Assembly (NCBI GenBank): GCA_934183135.1 | Contig: CAKPRX010000063.1 | Coordinates: forward strand, 1 to 12,929 | DNA: 12,929 nt | Direction of reading: 5' to 3' | Source: an uncultured Prevotella sp. | GTDB taxonomy: Bacteria; Bacteroidota; Bacteroidia; Bacteroidales; Bacteroidaceae | Part shown: piece by piece, positions 1-6,955 of the stretch | Numbering within the stretch: the first letter of the stretch is position 1 | Layout: each line of letters opens with the position of its first letter | Notes under the pieces: model-generated | What the model was told of the DNA's origin: nothing | The model's database searches: none | The model's input: the letters and a program-made list of their open reading frames with translations, nothing else | Position numbers and translations under genes: made by a program

Positions 1-126
1 CTTATCCAGTATGGCATAGGCCAACGCTTCTGTGTCGGGGGTGTCGCTGATGGCAACTCCCATGTTTTTGGCAATATCTTGAAGCTCGGGAATAGCTTTC
101 GATATTAGTTCTTCTTTGCTATACAT
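1..126 (-). CDS. rho: Transcription termination factor Rho, N-terminal fragment
   Basis: Only the first 42 codons are in the window; the gene runs off the left edge. The translation starts MYSKEELISK and continues ELQDIAKNMGV, then ends EALAYAILDK. This helix-rich pattern (ELxxIAKxxGV ... L.YAILDK) is that of the Rho_N domain at the start of Bacteroidetes Rho, an RNA-dependent ATPase helicase that terminates transcription. The start is the first ATG after a good promoter at 203-233, leaving a leader of about 70 nt. No Shine-Dalgarno is present, as usual in this phylum. The leader holds a terminator-like hairpin (158-180) that could serve autoregulation. The RNA-binding and ATPase domains are outside the window, so another protein with a Rho_N/SAP-like domain remains possible. 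Confidence 0.7.
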   Translation of the reverse strand, partial: MYSKEELISKAIPELQDIAKNMGVAISDTPDTEALAYAILDK

Positions 127-157
127 ATATAATATGTGATGTGAGTTTATGAAAAAT

Positions 158-180
158 GATGTTTCAGGGGTTGAAACATC
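158..180 (-). promoter_or_regulatory. Hairpin in the rho leader, possible attenuator
   Basis: Perfect inverted repeat: GATGTTTCA (158-166), loop of 5, TGAAACATC (172-180). Read on the minus strand, the stem is followed at once by ATTTTTC, so it resembles a weak intrinsic terminator placed between the rho promoter and the rho start codon. The stem is A/T-rich (3 of 9 pairs are G-C), so termination strength is doubtful. Autogenous control of rho through its leader is known in E. coli; that this hairpin does the same here is inference. Confidence 0.5.
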
Positions 181-202
181 GTGCTCATGTGTTAAGTTGC
201 TG

Positions 203-233
203 CAAAGGTACAAATAATCAATGACAAAACAAA
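203..233 (-). promoter_or_regulatory. Promoter of rho (Bacteroidetes type)
   Basis: On the minus strand TTTG (233-230) is followed after exactly 19 nt by TACCTTTG (210-203). This matches the Bacteroidetes primary sigma consensus of a -33 TTTG and a -7 TAnnTTTG. Transcription would start near 197, about 70 nt before the rho ATG. The -33 element lies inside the T-rich tail of the rpsA terminator. Confidence 0.75.
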
Positions 234-235
234 AA

Positions 236-265
236 GAAAAGCCCACAATTTTTTGTGGGCTTTTC
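236..265 (-). terminator. Intrinsic terminator of rpsA
   Basis: Perfect inverted repeat with 13-bp arms GAAAAGCCCACAA (236-248) and TTGTGGGCTTTTC (253-265) around a TTTT loop (plus strand). It lies 24 nt downstream of the rpsA stop codon. On the minus strand the stem is followed by TTTTTGTTTTG, a good U-tract. The arms are themselves flanked by A and T runs, so some activity in the other orientation is possible, but no plus-strand gene ends here. Confidence 0.88.
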
Positions 266-289
266 CTTAATTATCTGGATGGAGATGGC

Positions 290-2059
290 TTATTCTCCTT
301 TTTCCATCTTCTGCTTCAGCTCGGCGAGTACATCCAGGTCACCCAGGGATGTGCTGGCGGCTACATTGTTGATAACAGGAGTGTCCTGCTTCTTGGCAGA
401 GTGCTTGCGAGCGGGCTTTACATCCTCCTTCTCGTCCTCGAAAGTACGAGAGTGTGACAGGATGATGCGGCGAGAGTTCTTGTTGAACTCGATGACCTTG
501 AAGGAAAGTTCCTCGCCCTGCTTGGCCTGTGAGCCGTCCTCCTTTACGAGGTGCTTAGGTGTAGCGAAGCCTTCGCCGCCCTCATTCAGAGTGATAACGG
601 CACCCTTGTCCATCATCTCGGTAATCTTGCCCTCGTGAACAGAACCCGGTGTGTAAATAGTCTCGTACACGTCCCAAGGATTCTCCTCAAGCTGCTTGTG
701 GCCGAGGCTCAGACGACGGTTCTCCTTGTCTATTTCGAGTACAACGACCTCAATGTCGGCACCAACCTGGGTGAACTCAGATGGGTGCTTAACCTTCTTG
801 GTCCAAGAGAGGTCAGAAATGTGGATAAGTCCGTCTACGCCCTCTTCCAGCTCAACGAATATACCGAAGTTGGTGAAGTTGCAAACCTTAGCCGTGTGCT
901 TGCTGCCAACGGGATACTTGGTATCGATGGTCTGCCAGGGGTCTTCCTTGAGCTGCTTGATACCGAGGCTCATCTTGCGCTCCTCGCGGTCGAGTGTGAG
1001 GATAACGGCTTCTACCTCGTCGCCAACGTGGAGGAAGTCCTGAGCTGAACGGAGGTGCTGGCTCCAAGACATCTCGCTGACGTGGATAAGACCCTCAACG
1101 CCGGGCTGTATCTCAACGAATGCGCCGTAGTCAGCAATAACCACAACCTTGCCCTTAACGTGGTCGCCCACCTTGAGGTTAGGATCGAGGGCATCCCAGG
1201 GATGCGGGGTGAGCTGCTTCAGACCGAGGGCAATGCGCTTCTTCTCTTCATCGAAGTCGAGGATAACAACGTTGATCTTCTGGTCGAGCTCGACAACCTC
1301 ATGAGGATCGCTTACGCGGCCCCAAGAAAGGTCGGTGATGTGGATGAGTCCGTCAACACCGCCCAGGTCAACGAATACACCATAAGAGGTGATGTTCTTA
1401 ACAGTACCCTCGAGTACCTGGCCCTTTTCAAGCTTAGAAATGATGTCTTTCTTCTGGGCTTCGAGCTCAGCCTCGATGAGGGCTTTGTGAGAAACAACCA
1501 CATTGCGGAATTCCTGATTGATTTTGACAATCTTGAACTCCATAGTCTTGCCTACGAACATGTCGTAGTCACGTATAGGATGAACGTCAATCTGGCTACC
1601 GGGCAGGAAGGCCTCAATGCCGAATACGTCGACAATCATACCACCCTTAGTGCGGCACTTGATGTAACCCTGGATAACCTCGTCGTTCTCGAGAGCCTCG
1701 TTGACACGGTCCCAGCTCTTGGCCAGGCGAGCCTTCTTGTGAGAGAGAACGAGCTGACCCTTCTTGTCCTCCTGGTTCTCGACGTAGACTTCTACCTTGT
1801 CACCAACCTTGAGGTCGGGGTTGTAGCGGAACTCAGAGGCGGGGATGATACCATCGCTCTTGTAGCCAATGTTAACGATAACCTCTTTCTTGTCGGCTGC
1901 GATAACGGTACCTTCTACCACCTGGTGCTCTGTTACCTTGTTGAGGGTCTCGTCGTAGGCTTTCTGAATAGCCTCTTTGTTAGAGCCTGCGTTTGCGCCA
2001 TTCTCAAACTCGTCCCAATTGAAGTCTGCCAACGGCTGTACGTTCTTTAAATCTGACAT
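290..2059 (-). CDS. rpsA: 30S ribosomal protein S1
   Basis: This 589-residue protein is bacterial ribosomal protein S1, which binds mRNA on the 30S subunit and helps load leaders that lack a strong Shine-Dalgarno. Six S1 (OB-fold) repeats can be seen at about residues 46-108, 126-192, 212-281, 298-368, 385-455 and 472-537. Repeats 3-5 carry the strongest signatures (YGVFVDL, YGAFVEI, FGIFVEL, each followed by GLIHIS-like text and DLSW or EMSW). The last 50 residues are a charged, lysine-rich tail. Length and six-domain layout fit the family. The ATG at 2059 gives a typical acidic start (MSDLKN) and is preceded by an A/T-rich leader. It appears monocistronic, with its own terminator at 236-265 and a likely promoter near 2145-2152. 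S1 commonly controls its own synthesis; a small leader hairpin is at 2084-2100. Confidence 0.96.
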   Translation of the reverse strand: MSDLKNVQPLADFNWDEFENGANAGSNKEAIQKAYDETLNKVTEHQVVEGTVIAADKKEVIVNIGYKSDGIIPASEFRYNPDLKVGDKVEVYVENQEDKKGQLVLSHKKARLAKSWDRVNEALENDEVIQGYIKCRTKGGMIVDVFGIEAFLPGSQIDVHPIRDYDMFVGKTMEFKIVKINQEFRNVVVSHKALIEAELEAQKKDIISKLEKGQVLEGTVKNITSYGVFVDLGGVDGLIHITDLSWGRVSDPHEVVELDQKINVVILDFDEEKKRIALGLKQLTPHPWDALDPNLKVGDHVKGKVVVIADYGAFVEIQPGVEGLIHVSEMSWSQHLRSAQDFLHVGDEVEAVILTLDREERKMSLGIKQLKEDPWQTIDTKYPVGSKHTAKVCNFTNFGIFVELEEGVDGLIHISDLSWTKKVKHPSEFTQVGADIEVVVLEIDKENRRLSLGHKQLEENPWDVYETIYTPGSVHEGKITEMMDKGAVITLNEGGEGFATPKHLVKEDGSQAKQGEELSFKVIEFNKNSRRIILSHSRTFEDEKEDVKPARKHSAKKQDTPVINNVAASTSLGDLDVLAELKQKMEKGE

Positions 2060-2083
2060 AAAATAATAAAATGTTTAAAATTA

Positions 2084-2100
2084 ATAAAGTTAGACTTTAT
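2084..2100 (-). promoter_or_regulatory. Small hairpin in the rpsA leader
   Basis: Perfect 7-bp inverted repeat ATAAAGT / ACTTTAT with a 3-nt loop, 25-41 nt upstream of the rpsA start codon. The surrounding leader is very A/T-rich. It is a plausible site for S1 autoregulation, but the pairing is all A-U except one G-C, so chance is a fair alternative. Confidence 0.35.
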
Positions 2101-2144
2101 GTTAATTAACTCTGTGATAAGGCTTACGTGAGCCAAATCGGTTG

Positions 2145-2152
2145 CAAAATTA
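2145..2152 (-). promoter_or_regulatory. Probable -7 element of the rpsA promoter
   Basis: Minus-strand TAATTTTG fits TAnnTTTG exactly and would give a leader of roughly 80 nt. No clear TTTG lies about 19-21 nt further upstream (the sequence there is C-rich), so the call rests on the -7 box alone. Confidence 0.45.
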
Positions 2153-2303
2153 CTATTTTTCAGCGGGAAAGGCAGGGGAATTGTCATTTATTTTTCCGCG
2201 AGTTGAGTTTTTTTAACAAAGATGGTGCGCTGTAAGTGCTGCGATTAGCCTGACTGGCAGTTTGATGGGTACCTCTTTAATATTGTTAAATTGCCTGTTT
2301 TGC

Positions 2304-2334
2304 TTGGGTATCTCGGCAGTTGTGTCTAACTTTG
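2304..2334 (+). promoter_or_regulatory. Promoter of the Cys-rich protein / TonB receptor pair
   Basis: TTG (2304-2306) is followed after 20 nt by TAACTTTG (2327-2334), a perfect -7 box. The likely transcript start near 2341 leaves only about a dozen bases before the ATG at 2353, an unusually short leader. A short inverted repeat TTTAA / TTAAA (2276-2290) lies just upstream and could be an operator, but it is too short to support alone. Confidence 0.65.
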
Positions 2335-2352
2335 CAGGAAAATAAGTGATAG

Positions 2353-2733
2353 ATGAAGCGACCGGGTAACATATTAGTGGCTATGCTCCTGTCCCTGCTG
2401 ATGATTTATTGGGGGACTGGCGTGGTGGTAATGCACTGCTGCCACACCGACCAGACGGCTGTGGTGGCCGAGGCCGACTGTTGCCCGGCTGACTGCACCA
2501 TGCCCCGCAAGAGCTGCATGCAGTTGGAGGTTCGCAAGTTGCCACCTTCTGTCGTTTCTGAGTATGTCTCGGCCCCACAGCCACAGTTGATGGCTCTGCC
2601 CATGGGCTGTCAGTCTGTTACCACCGAGGGGGATAGCCGCGTTGGGCAGACCGTGACCGAGAAGCCTATAGCCAGGAGAGATGGGGTGTCGCCCCGTTGT
2701 TATCTATCGCTGCTTACTGTTCTTATAATCTGA
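2353..2733 (+). CDS. Small Cys-rich exported protein, HYC_CC_PP-like
   Basis: A 126-residue protein with a hydrophobic N-terminus (about residues 7-27, signal peptide or membrane anchor), followed by a cluster of possible metal ligands. These are H28-C29-C30-H31, C43-C44, C48, C55, then Pro64-Pro65. The order resembles the HYC...CC...PP pattern of a small Bacteroidetes family found next to heavy-metal-associated TonB receptors; here the first motif reads HCCH rather than HYC. The C-terminal half has few landmarks and ends in a short hydrophobic run. It starts right after a good promoter and is 123 bp upstream of the receptor, so the two are probably co-transcribed. The likely role is binding or handing over a soft metal ion (copper or similar) in the envelope. 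The metal is unknown and the family call rests on motif pattern only. Confidence 0.7.
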   Translation: MKRPGNILVAMLLSLLMIYWGTGVVVMHCCHTDQTAVVAEADCCPADCTMPRKSCMQLEVRKLPPSVVSEYVSAPQPQLMALPMGCQSVTTEGDSRVGQTVTEKPIARRDGVSPRCYLSLLTVLII

Positions 2734-2754
2734 TATACCCCTTACCCTGCGATG

Positions 2755-2774
2755 ACCTGCTATTGCGGGCAGGT
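2755..2774 (+). repeat. Short inverted repeat between the Cys-rich gene and the receptor
   Basis: ACCTGC (2755-2760) and GCAGGT (2769-2774) with an 8-nt loop, 21 nt after the upstream stop codon. There is no U-tract, so it is not a convincing terminator. It could stabilise the 3' end or adjust expression of the two genes. Confidence 0.35.
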
Positions 2775-2856
2775 TGTCCGTAGCGATATGCGTATGGCTT
2801 CCTGTGTGGAGCCTATATATAATAAGGTATATAGAATAATAAGAAAATAAGAAAAA

Positions 2857-5193
2857 ATGAGAAATATATTTGTAGGGCTGGCCTTGGCTGTCAGCCTGAC
2901 CGCCTATGCGCAGCACGAGCCTACCTGCTGCGAGCCGGCACAGGCACCGGCATGTGCCCAGAATACTTCCAGTACCCCACAGACGTCCCAGAAAGGCGCG
3001 GCTTCGGCCGATATGGTCGAGATAACCTGTCCTGGCCATGGACGGGTGGTGTTTCCGGCTGCCATGGCCGCTGCCGGCCACATGATGCCCTGCTGTGAGA
3101 AAGGAGAGCGCAGCAATTTTGTTAAGATAAACTGCCCCGGCCATGGCGAGATGTTGGTCTATAAGTCGCTCTATGACGCCGGCCACCACATGCCATGTTG
3201 CGAGAAGGTGAAACCGCGTAAGATAGATGCCACGTGCGAGCACTCGGACGGTCACGAAGAGTCGGTACATGACCTGGCCGAGGTGGCTGTGGTACGTAAG
3301 AAAGCCAGCGTGGCCCGCATGGCCGGTGCCGTAAACGGATTGAAGATAGGCCGCGACGAGCTGTTCAAGGCGGCGTGCTGCAACCTTGGCGAGAGCTTTA
3401 CCACCAACCCCTCGGTCGATGTGGCGTATAACGATGCCACCACAGGAGCGCGCCAGATAAAGCTGCTGGGCCTCTCGGGCACCTATGTGCAGATGCTTAC
3501 GGAGAATATGCCCAACTTCAGAGGCGCGGCCACCCCTTATGCCTTAGGCTATGTACCCGGCCCGTGGATGAAGGGTATTCAGGTGTCCAAGGGAGCCGCA
3601 TCGGTGAAGAACGGGTACGAGTCTATCACTGGGCAGATAAACATAGACTACAAGAAGCCCGAAGATAAGTCTGGCGCAGAGTTCAACCTGTTTGGCGATA
3701 CCAAAAGCCGTATCGAGGCCAATGCTGATGCTAATGTACACCTCAACCCCTATCTGAGTGGCAATATCCTGATGCACTACGAGAACAGTATGGCGAACCA
3801 TGATGACAACGGCGATGGGTTCCTGGACAAGCCACGGACAGAGCAGTACAACCTACAGAGCCGCTGGCTGTACTCCCGGGGCATCTACATGCTCCATGCT
3901 GGCATAGCGGGAATGAAGGAGAACCGTTGGGGAGGCCAGACGAACCATCACCAGGCAGCTGGCCAGCAGCTGTTTACCATCGGGCTGGCCACCCATCGCT
4001 ACGAGGCTTATGCCAAGCATGCCTTTGTGCTTGACACCGACCACGGCACTAACATAGCGCTGCTGACCTCGGCCGCGATGCACCAGCTCCAGTCGCACTA
4101 CGGCATCAAGGGGTACGACGTGAATGAGAAGAATGTGTACGGAGCGCTGCTCTTCGAGACCAGCTTTACCAAGCAGCACAACCTCTCGGCCGGCCTGAAC
4201 GTGAACTACGACTACCTGGGCCAGTACTACCGTGAGGGCGGTGAGAACCAGACGCAGCCGGCGAATGGCAAGCGCTGGGCCGAGCGCGAGACGGTGCCTG
4301 GTGCCTATGTGCAGTACACATACACCCTGGACAGTCGGCTTACGGCTATGGCCGGATTGCGGATAGACCATAGTTCGCTCTACGGAACTTTCTATACACC
4401 GCGCTTTCACTTAAAATATATGCCCACCGACATCCTTACACTGCGCTTTTCGGCTGGCAAGGGTTACCGCACGGTACACGCCTTGGCCGAGAACAACTAC
4501 CTGCTGGCCAGCGGACGCCAGTTGAGGATAGGCAACCTGGGACAAGAGGATGCCTGGAACACCGGAGTGAGCATGGCGCTCAACATACCGCTGGGCCAGG
4601 AGACACTGAAGGTCAATGCCGAGTACTACTATACCCGCTTCTCTAACCAGGCAGTGATAGACTACGACAGCGACCATCGGCTCATCAGTATCGACAACCT
4701 GCAGGGCCGCTCTTACTCTCACACGTTCCAGATAGATGCCAGCTATGTGCTCTTCAAGTCGCTTACGCTTACGGCTGCTTATCGTCTGAATGATGTGAAG
4801 GCCACCTATGGCGGCATACTGCGTGAGCGGCCGCTTACCAGCAAGTACAAGGGCCTGTTTACGGCCTCGTACAAGACCCCTGATGGTCGCTGGCAGGTAG
4901 ACGGTACCCTGCAGCTGAACGGCGGTGGCCGTATGCCTCAGCCTTATCAGCTGGCCGATGGTACGCAGTCCTGGAACCGGCGCTTCAAGGCCTACGAGCA
5001 GGTGAGCGCGCAGCTTACCAGATGGTTCAAGCACTGGTCGGTCTATGTGGGAGGCGAGAACCTGACTGGCTTTACGCAACATACTACCATCTATGGGGCC
5101 GATAATCCCTGGGGAACCGACTTTGAGCCTACGCTGATATGGGGTCCGGTACACGGACGCATGTTCTATGCTGGTGTGCGGGTGAATATCTGA
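2857..5193 (+). CDS. TonB-dependent receptor with tandem Cys/His N-terminal module
   Basis: An outer-membrane active transporter of 778 residues. Residues 1-18 are a signal peptide with likely cleavage after AYA. Residues 53-82 and 88-117 are two copies of one 30-residue unit sharing C-x2-H-x13-H-x3-C-C (C58, H61, H75, C79, C80; C93, H96, H110, C114, C115). A TonB-box-like stretch DLAEVAVV follows at 139-146, then the plug domain from about 150 to 265. The plug has a conserved-looking ACCNLGESF (Cys174-Cys175), QIKLLGLSGTYVQ and GPWMKGIQVSKG. The rest is a beta-barrel ending FYAGVRVNI. The usual N-terminal carboxypeptidase-regulatory-like domain of Bacteroidetes receptors is absent, and the metal-type module stands in its place. 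Lying before the TonB box, it should sit in the periplasm. With the Cys-rich neighbour this suggests uptake of a heavy metal or metal complex; the substrate is not determined. Confidence 0.92.
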   Translation: MRNIFVGLALAVSLTAYAQHEPTCCEPAQAPACAQNTSSTPQTSQKGAASADMVEITCPGHGRVVFPAAMAAAGHMMPCCEKGERSNFVKINCPGHGEMLVYKSLYDAGHHMPCCEKVKPRKIDATCEHSDGHEESVHDLAEVAVVRKKASVARMAGAVNGLKIGRDELFKAACCNLGESFTTNPSVDVAYNDATTGARQIKLLGLSGTYVQMLTENMPNFRGAATPYALGYVPGPWMKGIQVSKGAASVKNGYESITGQINIDYKKPEDKSGAEFNLFGDTKSRIEANADANVHLNPYLSGNILMHYENSMANHDDNGDGFLDKPRTEQYNLQSRWLYSRGIYMLHAGIAGMKENRWGGQTNHHQAAGQQLFTIGLATHRYEAYAKHAFVLDTDHGTNIALLTSAAMHQLQSHYGIKGYDVNEKNVYGALLFETSFTKQHNLSAGLNVNYDYLGQYYREGGENQTQPANGKRWAERETVPGAYVQYTYTLDSRLTAMAGLRIDHSSLYGTFYTPRFHLKYMPTDILTLRFSAGKGYRTVHALAENNYLLASGRQLRIGNLGQEDAWNTGVSMALNIPLGQETLKVNAEYYYTRFSNQAVIDYDSDHRLISIDNLQGRSYSHTFQIDASYVLFKSLTLTAAYRLNDVKATYGGILRERPLTSKYKGLFTASYKTPDGRWQVDGTLQLNGGGRMPQPYQLADGTQSWNRRFKAYEQVSAQLTRWFKHWSVYVGGENLTGFTQHTTIYGADNPWGTDFEPTLIWGPVHGRMFYAGVRVNI
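3013..3207 (+). repeat. Coding tandem duplication of a 30-residue Cys/His unit
   Basis: Two in-frame 90-bp units (3013-3102 and 3118-3207) separated by five codons encode the repeated C-x2-H-x13-H-x3-C-C module of the receptor. By eye 16 of 30 residues are identical, concentrated at CPGHG and at MPCCEK. The middle of the unit differs, so the duplication is old and the ligand residues appear to be under selection. Confidence 0.85.
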
Positions 5194-5237
5194 CCCCCGT
5201 GCTACACCTATTAATATATAGGTAGGTCGAACGATGG

Positions 5238-5254
5238 GCCGCGAGGGTCGCGGC
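5238..5254. repeat. GC-rich inverted repeat after the receptor gene
   Basis: Perfect 7-bp arms GCCGCGA (5238-5244) and TCGCGGC (5248-5254) around GGG. Weaker pairing extends outward (ACG 5231-5233 with CGT 5257-5259; TCG 5227-5229 with CGA 5261-5263). It lies 45 bp past the receptor stop. There is no T-run next to it, so it is more likely part of a structured 3' end than a simple terminator. Confidence 0.5.
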
Positions 5255-5269
5255 TCCGTCCGAATATAC

Positions 5270-5304
5270 TAAATGGCCACCCCGAACCACGGGATGGCCA
5301 TTTA
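5270..5304. terminator. Probable terminator hairpin between convergent genes
   Basis: Arms TAAATGGCCA (5270-5279) and TGGCCATTTA (5295-5304), with an additional inner CCC (5281-5283) / GGG (5291-5293) pairing across one mismatch and a 7-nt loop. It sits between the plus-strand receptor (stop 5193) and the minus-strand DASS gene (stop 5423), where a bidirectional terminator is expected. The U-tract is poor on both strands (ATTTATAT on plus), which lowers confidence. Confidence 0.55.
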
Positions 5305-5308
5305 TATG

Positions 5309-5416
5309 TAGCACCGTGTACGAGACCCGAACGTGCGGTGCGATGAGAGGTGCTATGGGATCAATCCCCTACATCTACTCTATTATAATGGGCGGGGTAC
5401 AGGGCAGGCCCCATAG
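5309..5416. repeat. Competing inverted repeats in the convergent spacer
   Basis: TAGCACC (5309-5315) can pair with GGTGCTA (5349-5355), while GCACCG (5311-5316) can pair with CGGTGC (5336-5341), so two folds exclude each other. A second long-range pair is CTATGGG (5353-5359) with CCCATAG (5410-5416), the latter just after the DASS stop codon on the minus strand. No open reading frame of note lies in this 229-bp spacer. Some of these pairings may be chance in G/C-rich DNA. Confidence 0.35.
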
Positions 5417-5422
5417 GCTGAC

Positions 5423-6880
5423 TTAGCTCAGCAGGCCGCTCTTGCCTACAAAGTAGAGCAGGGCGTAGCCCAGCACCATACTGATAATGCCCATGGTAAG
5501 ACCGGCCTTGAGCATGTCGTTCTGCTTGATGAGTCCGGTAGAGTAGGCTATGGCATTAGGCGGTGTAGAGATGGGCAGACACATGGCACTCGAGGCGGCC
5601 AGGGCTATGCCGATGATGATGGTAGAGGTGCCGCCGATGGAGCCGAGCTTGTCGCCCATGCCCGTACATACTACGGCCAGGATGGGAACCAGCAGGGCCG
5701 CGGTGGCGGTGTTGCTGATAAAGTTACTGAGGAAGTAGCAGATAATGCCTGAGATGAGCAGGATGGCAATGGGCGAGAAGCCACCGAAGGGGATGCTCTC
5801 TATGGCACGGTCGGCCAGTCCGGTGCCATTCATGCCCAGTCCGAGGGCAAAACCGCCGGCTACCATCCAGATAACGCTCCAGTCTATCTTCTGTAAGTCC
5901 TTGCCGGTAATGACACCGGTAAGGGCAAATATGCCCATGGGGATGATGGCCACAGTATTGGCATCGACGCCGGTGACGCGGTCAAAGAGCCACATCAGAA
6001 TGGTGACAACAAAGGTGATACACACCACCCACATGCGCCAGCCGTGGGCTACATGACCCTCAATCTTGAGCTCTATCGTCTTTTTGGTGAAGGGAAAGAA
6101 CCAGAGAATGAGTCGCCAGCTGATAAGTAGAATGACGATGACCAGGGGAAACATGAAGGCCATCCACTGGCCGAAACTTATGTTTAGGCCCAGCTGCTCG
6201 TTGAGTGCCTGAAGGGCTATGGCGTTGGGCGGGGTACCTATAGGCGTGGCCATACCACCGATGTTGGCTGCGATGGGTATGCACATGGTGAGGGCGATAC
6301 GTCCCTTGCCATTGGCAGGCAGGGCGGCAAACACGGGAGTAAGGAAGGTAAGCATCATGGCTGCCGTGGCCGTGTTAGACACAAACATAGAGAATACACC
6401 GGTGATGAGCAGGAAGCCCAGGAGTACATTCTCGCTCTTATGGCCAAAGGGGCGGATGAGGTTCTTGGCCAGTAGCACGTCGAGACCCGACTTGGTGGCG
6501 GCAATGGCTAAGATGAAACCGCCCAAGAAGAGCATGATAACGGGATTGGCAAAGGTGGCCATGATGTCCTTGGCCTTGAGCAACTCGCCGAAGGCTTCGC
6601 CCTCGCCCCGGAAGCAGGCTATGGAGTTGTCAGACAGCGTGAGACACATCACCGATATGATGGCCAGCGAGGTGGCCCAGGCGGGAATGGCTTCGAGTAG
6701 CCACGACAGGGTGGCAAAGGCAAAGATGGCGATGACGCGTTGCTGGATGACGGTAAGTCCGTCGATGCCGAACGCCGAGGTAGGCAGGTTCCAGATGATG
6801 GTGGTAACTACGATGATGGCCAGTAGCTGCCATACTTTCTTCATCTCAATCTGGTTGGAGAGTGAATTTTCTTCTGTCAT
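5423..6880 (-). CDS. DASS (SLC13-type) anion:sodium symporter
   Basis: A 485-residue integral inner-membrane protein of the divalent anion:Na+ symporter family. Two inverted-repeat halves each carry the family's substrate and sodium motif SNT (168-170 and 389-391, both in the context SNTATAA). Each is followed by a TPPNAIA motif (216-222 and 439-445), as in dicarboxylate-transporting members such as VcINDY. The rest is hydrophobic helices throughout. Substrates are most likely succinate, fumarate or malate; sulfate or another oxyanion cannot be excluded from sequence alone. In succinate-forming Bacteroidales it could serve uptake or exchange of C4 acids. The ATG at 6880 is preceded by an A/T-rich leader with no recognisable TAnnTTTG promoter nearby, so expression may depend on the repeat-rich upstream gap or on read-through from the MFS gene. 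Confidence 0.92.
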   Translation of the reverse strand: MTEENSLSNQIEMKKVWQLLAIIVVTTIIWNLPTSAFGIDGLTVIQQRVIAIFAFATLSWLLEAIPAWATSLAIISVMCLTLSDNSIACFRGEGEAFGELLKAKDIMATFANPVIMLFLGGFILAIAATKSGLDVLLAKNLIRPFGHKSENVLLGFLLITGVFSMFVSNTATAAMMLTFLTPVFAALPANGKGRIALTMCIPIAANIGGMATPIGTPPNAIALQALNEQLGLNISFGQWMAFMFPLVIVILLISWRLILWFFPFTKKTIELKIEGHVAHGWRMWVVCITFVVTILMWLFDRVTGVDANTVAIIPMGIFALTGVITGKDLQKIDWSVIWMVAGGFALGLGMNGTGLADRAIESIPFGGFSPIAILLISGIICYFLSNFISNTATAALLVPILAVVCTGMGDKLGSIGGTSTIIIGIALAASSAMCLPISTPPNAIAYSTGLIKQNDMLKAGLTMGIISMVLGYALLYFVGKSGLLS

Positions 6881-6955
6881 AATTGTAATGTTTTTAGTTA
6901 GTATTCAGTGTGGTTAATTATATCCGGAGGGCCGCTAAGGCTCCTTGAATATCCT

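Noticed and set aside
1055..2050. Plus-strand open frame of 331 codons opposite rpsA
   Set aside because: It lies wholly antisense to the well-supported S1 gene, shows no family motifs, and arises from G/C-biased codons of rpsA in the opposite frame.
2153..2300. tRNA or small RNA gene in the divergent spacer
   Set aside because: No cloverleaf, no T-loop GGTTCRA-type sequence and no strong stems were seen between the two promoters.
2857..3300. HMA domain or carboxypeptidase-regulatory-like domain at the receptor N-terminus
   Set aside because: No GMxCxxC motif and no beta-sandwich-like pattern were found; the stretch is the Cys/His tandem module instead.
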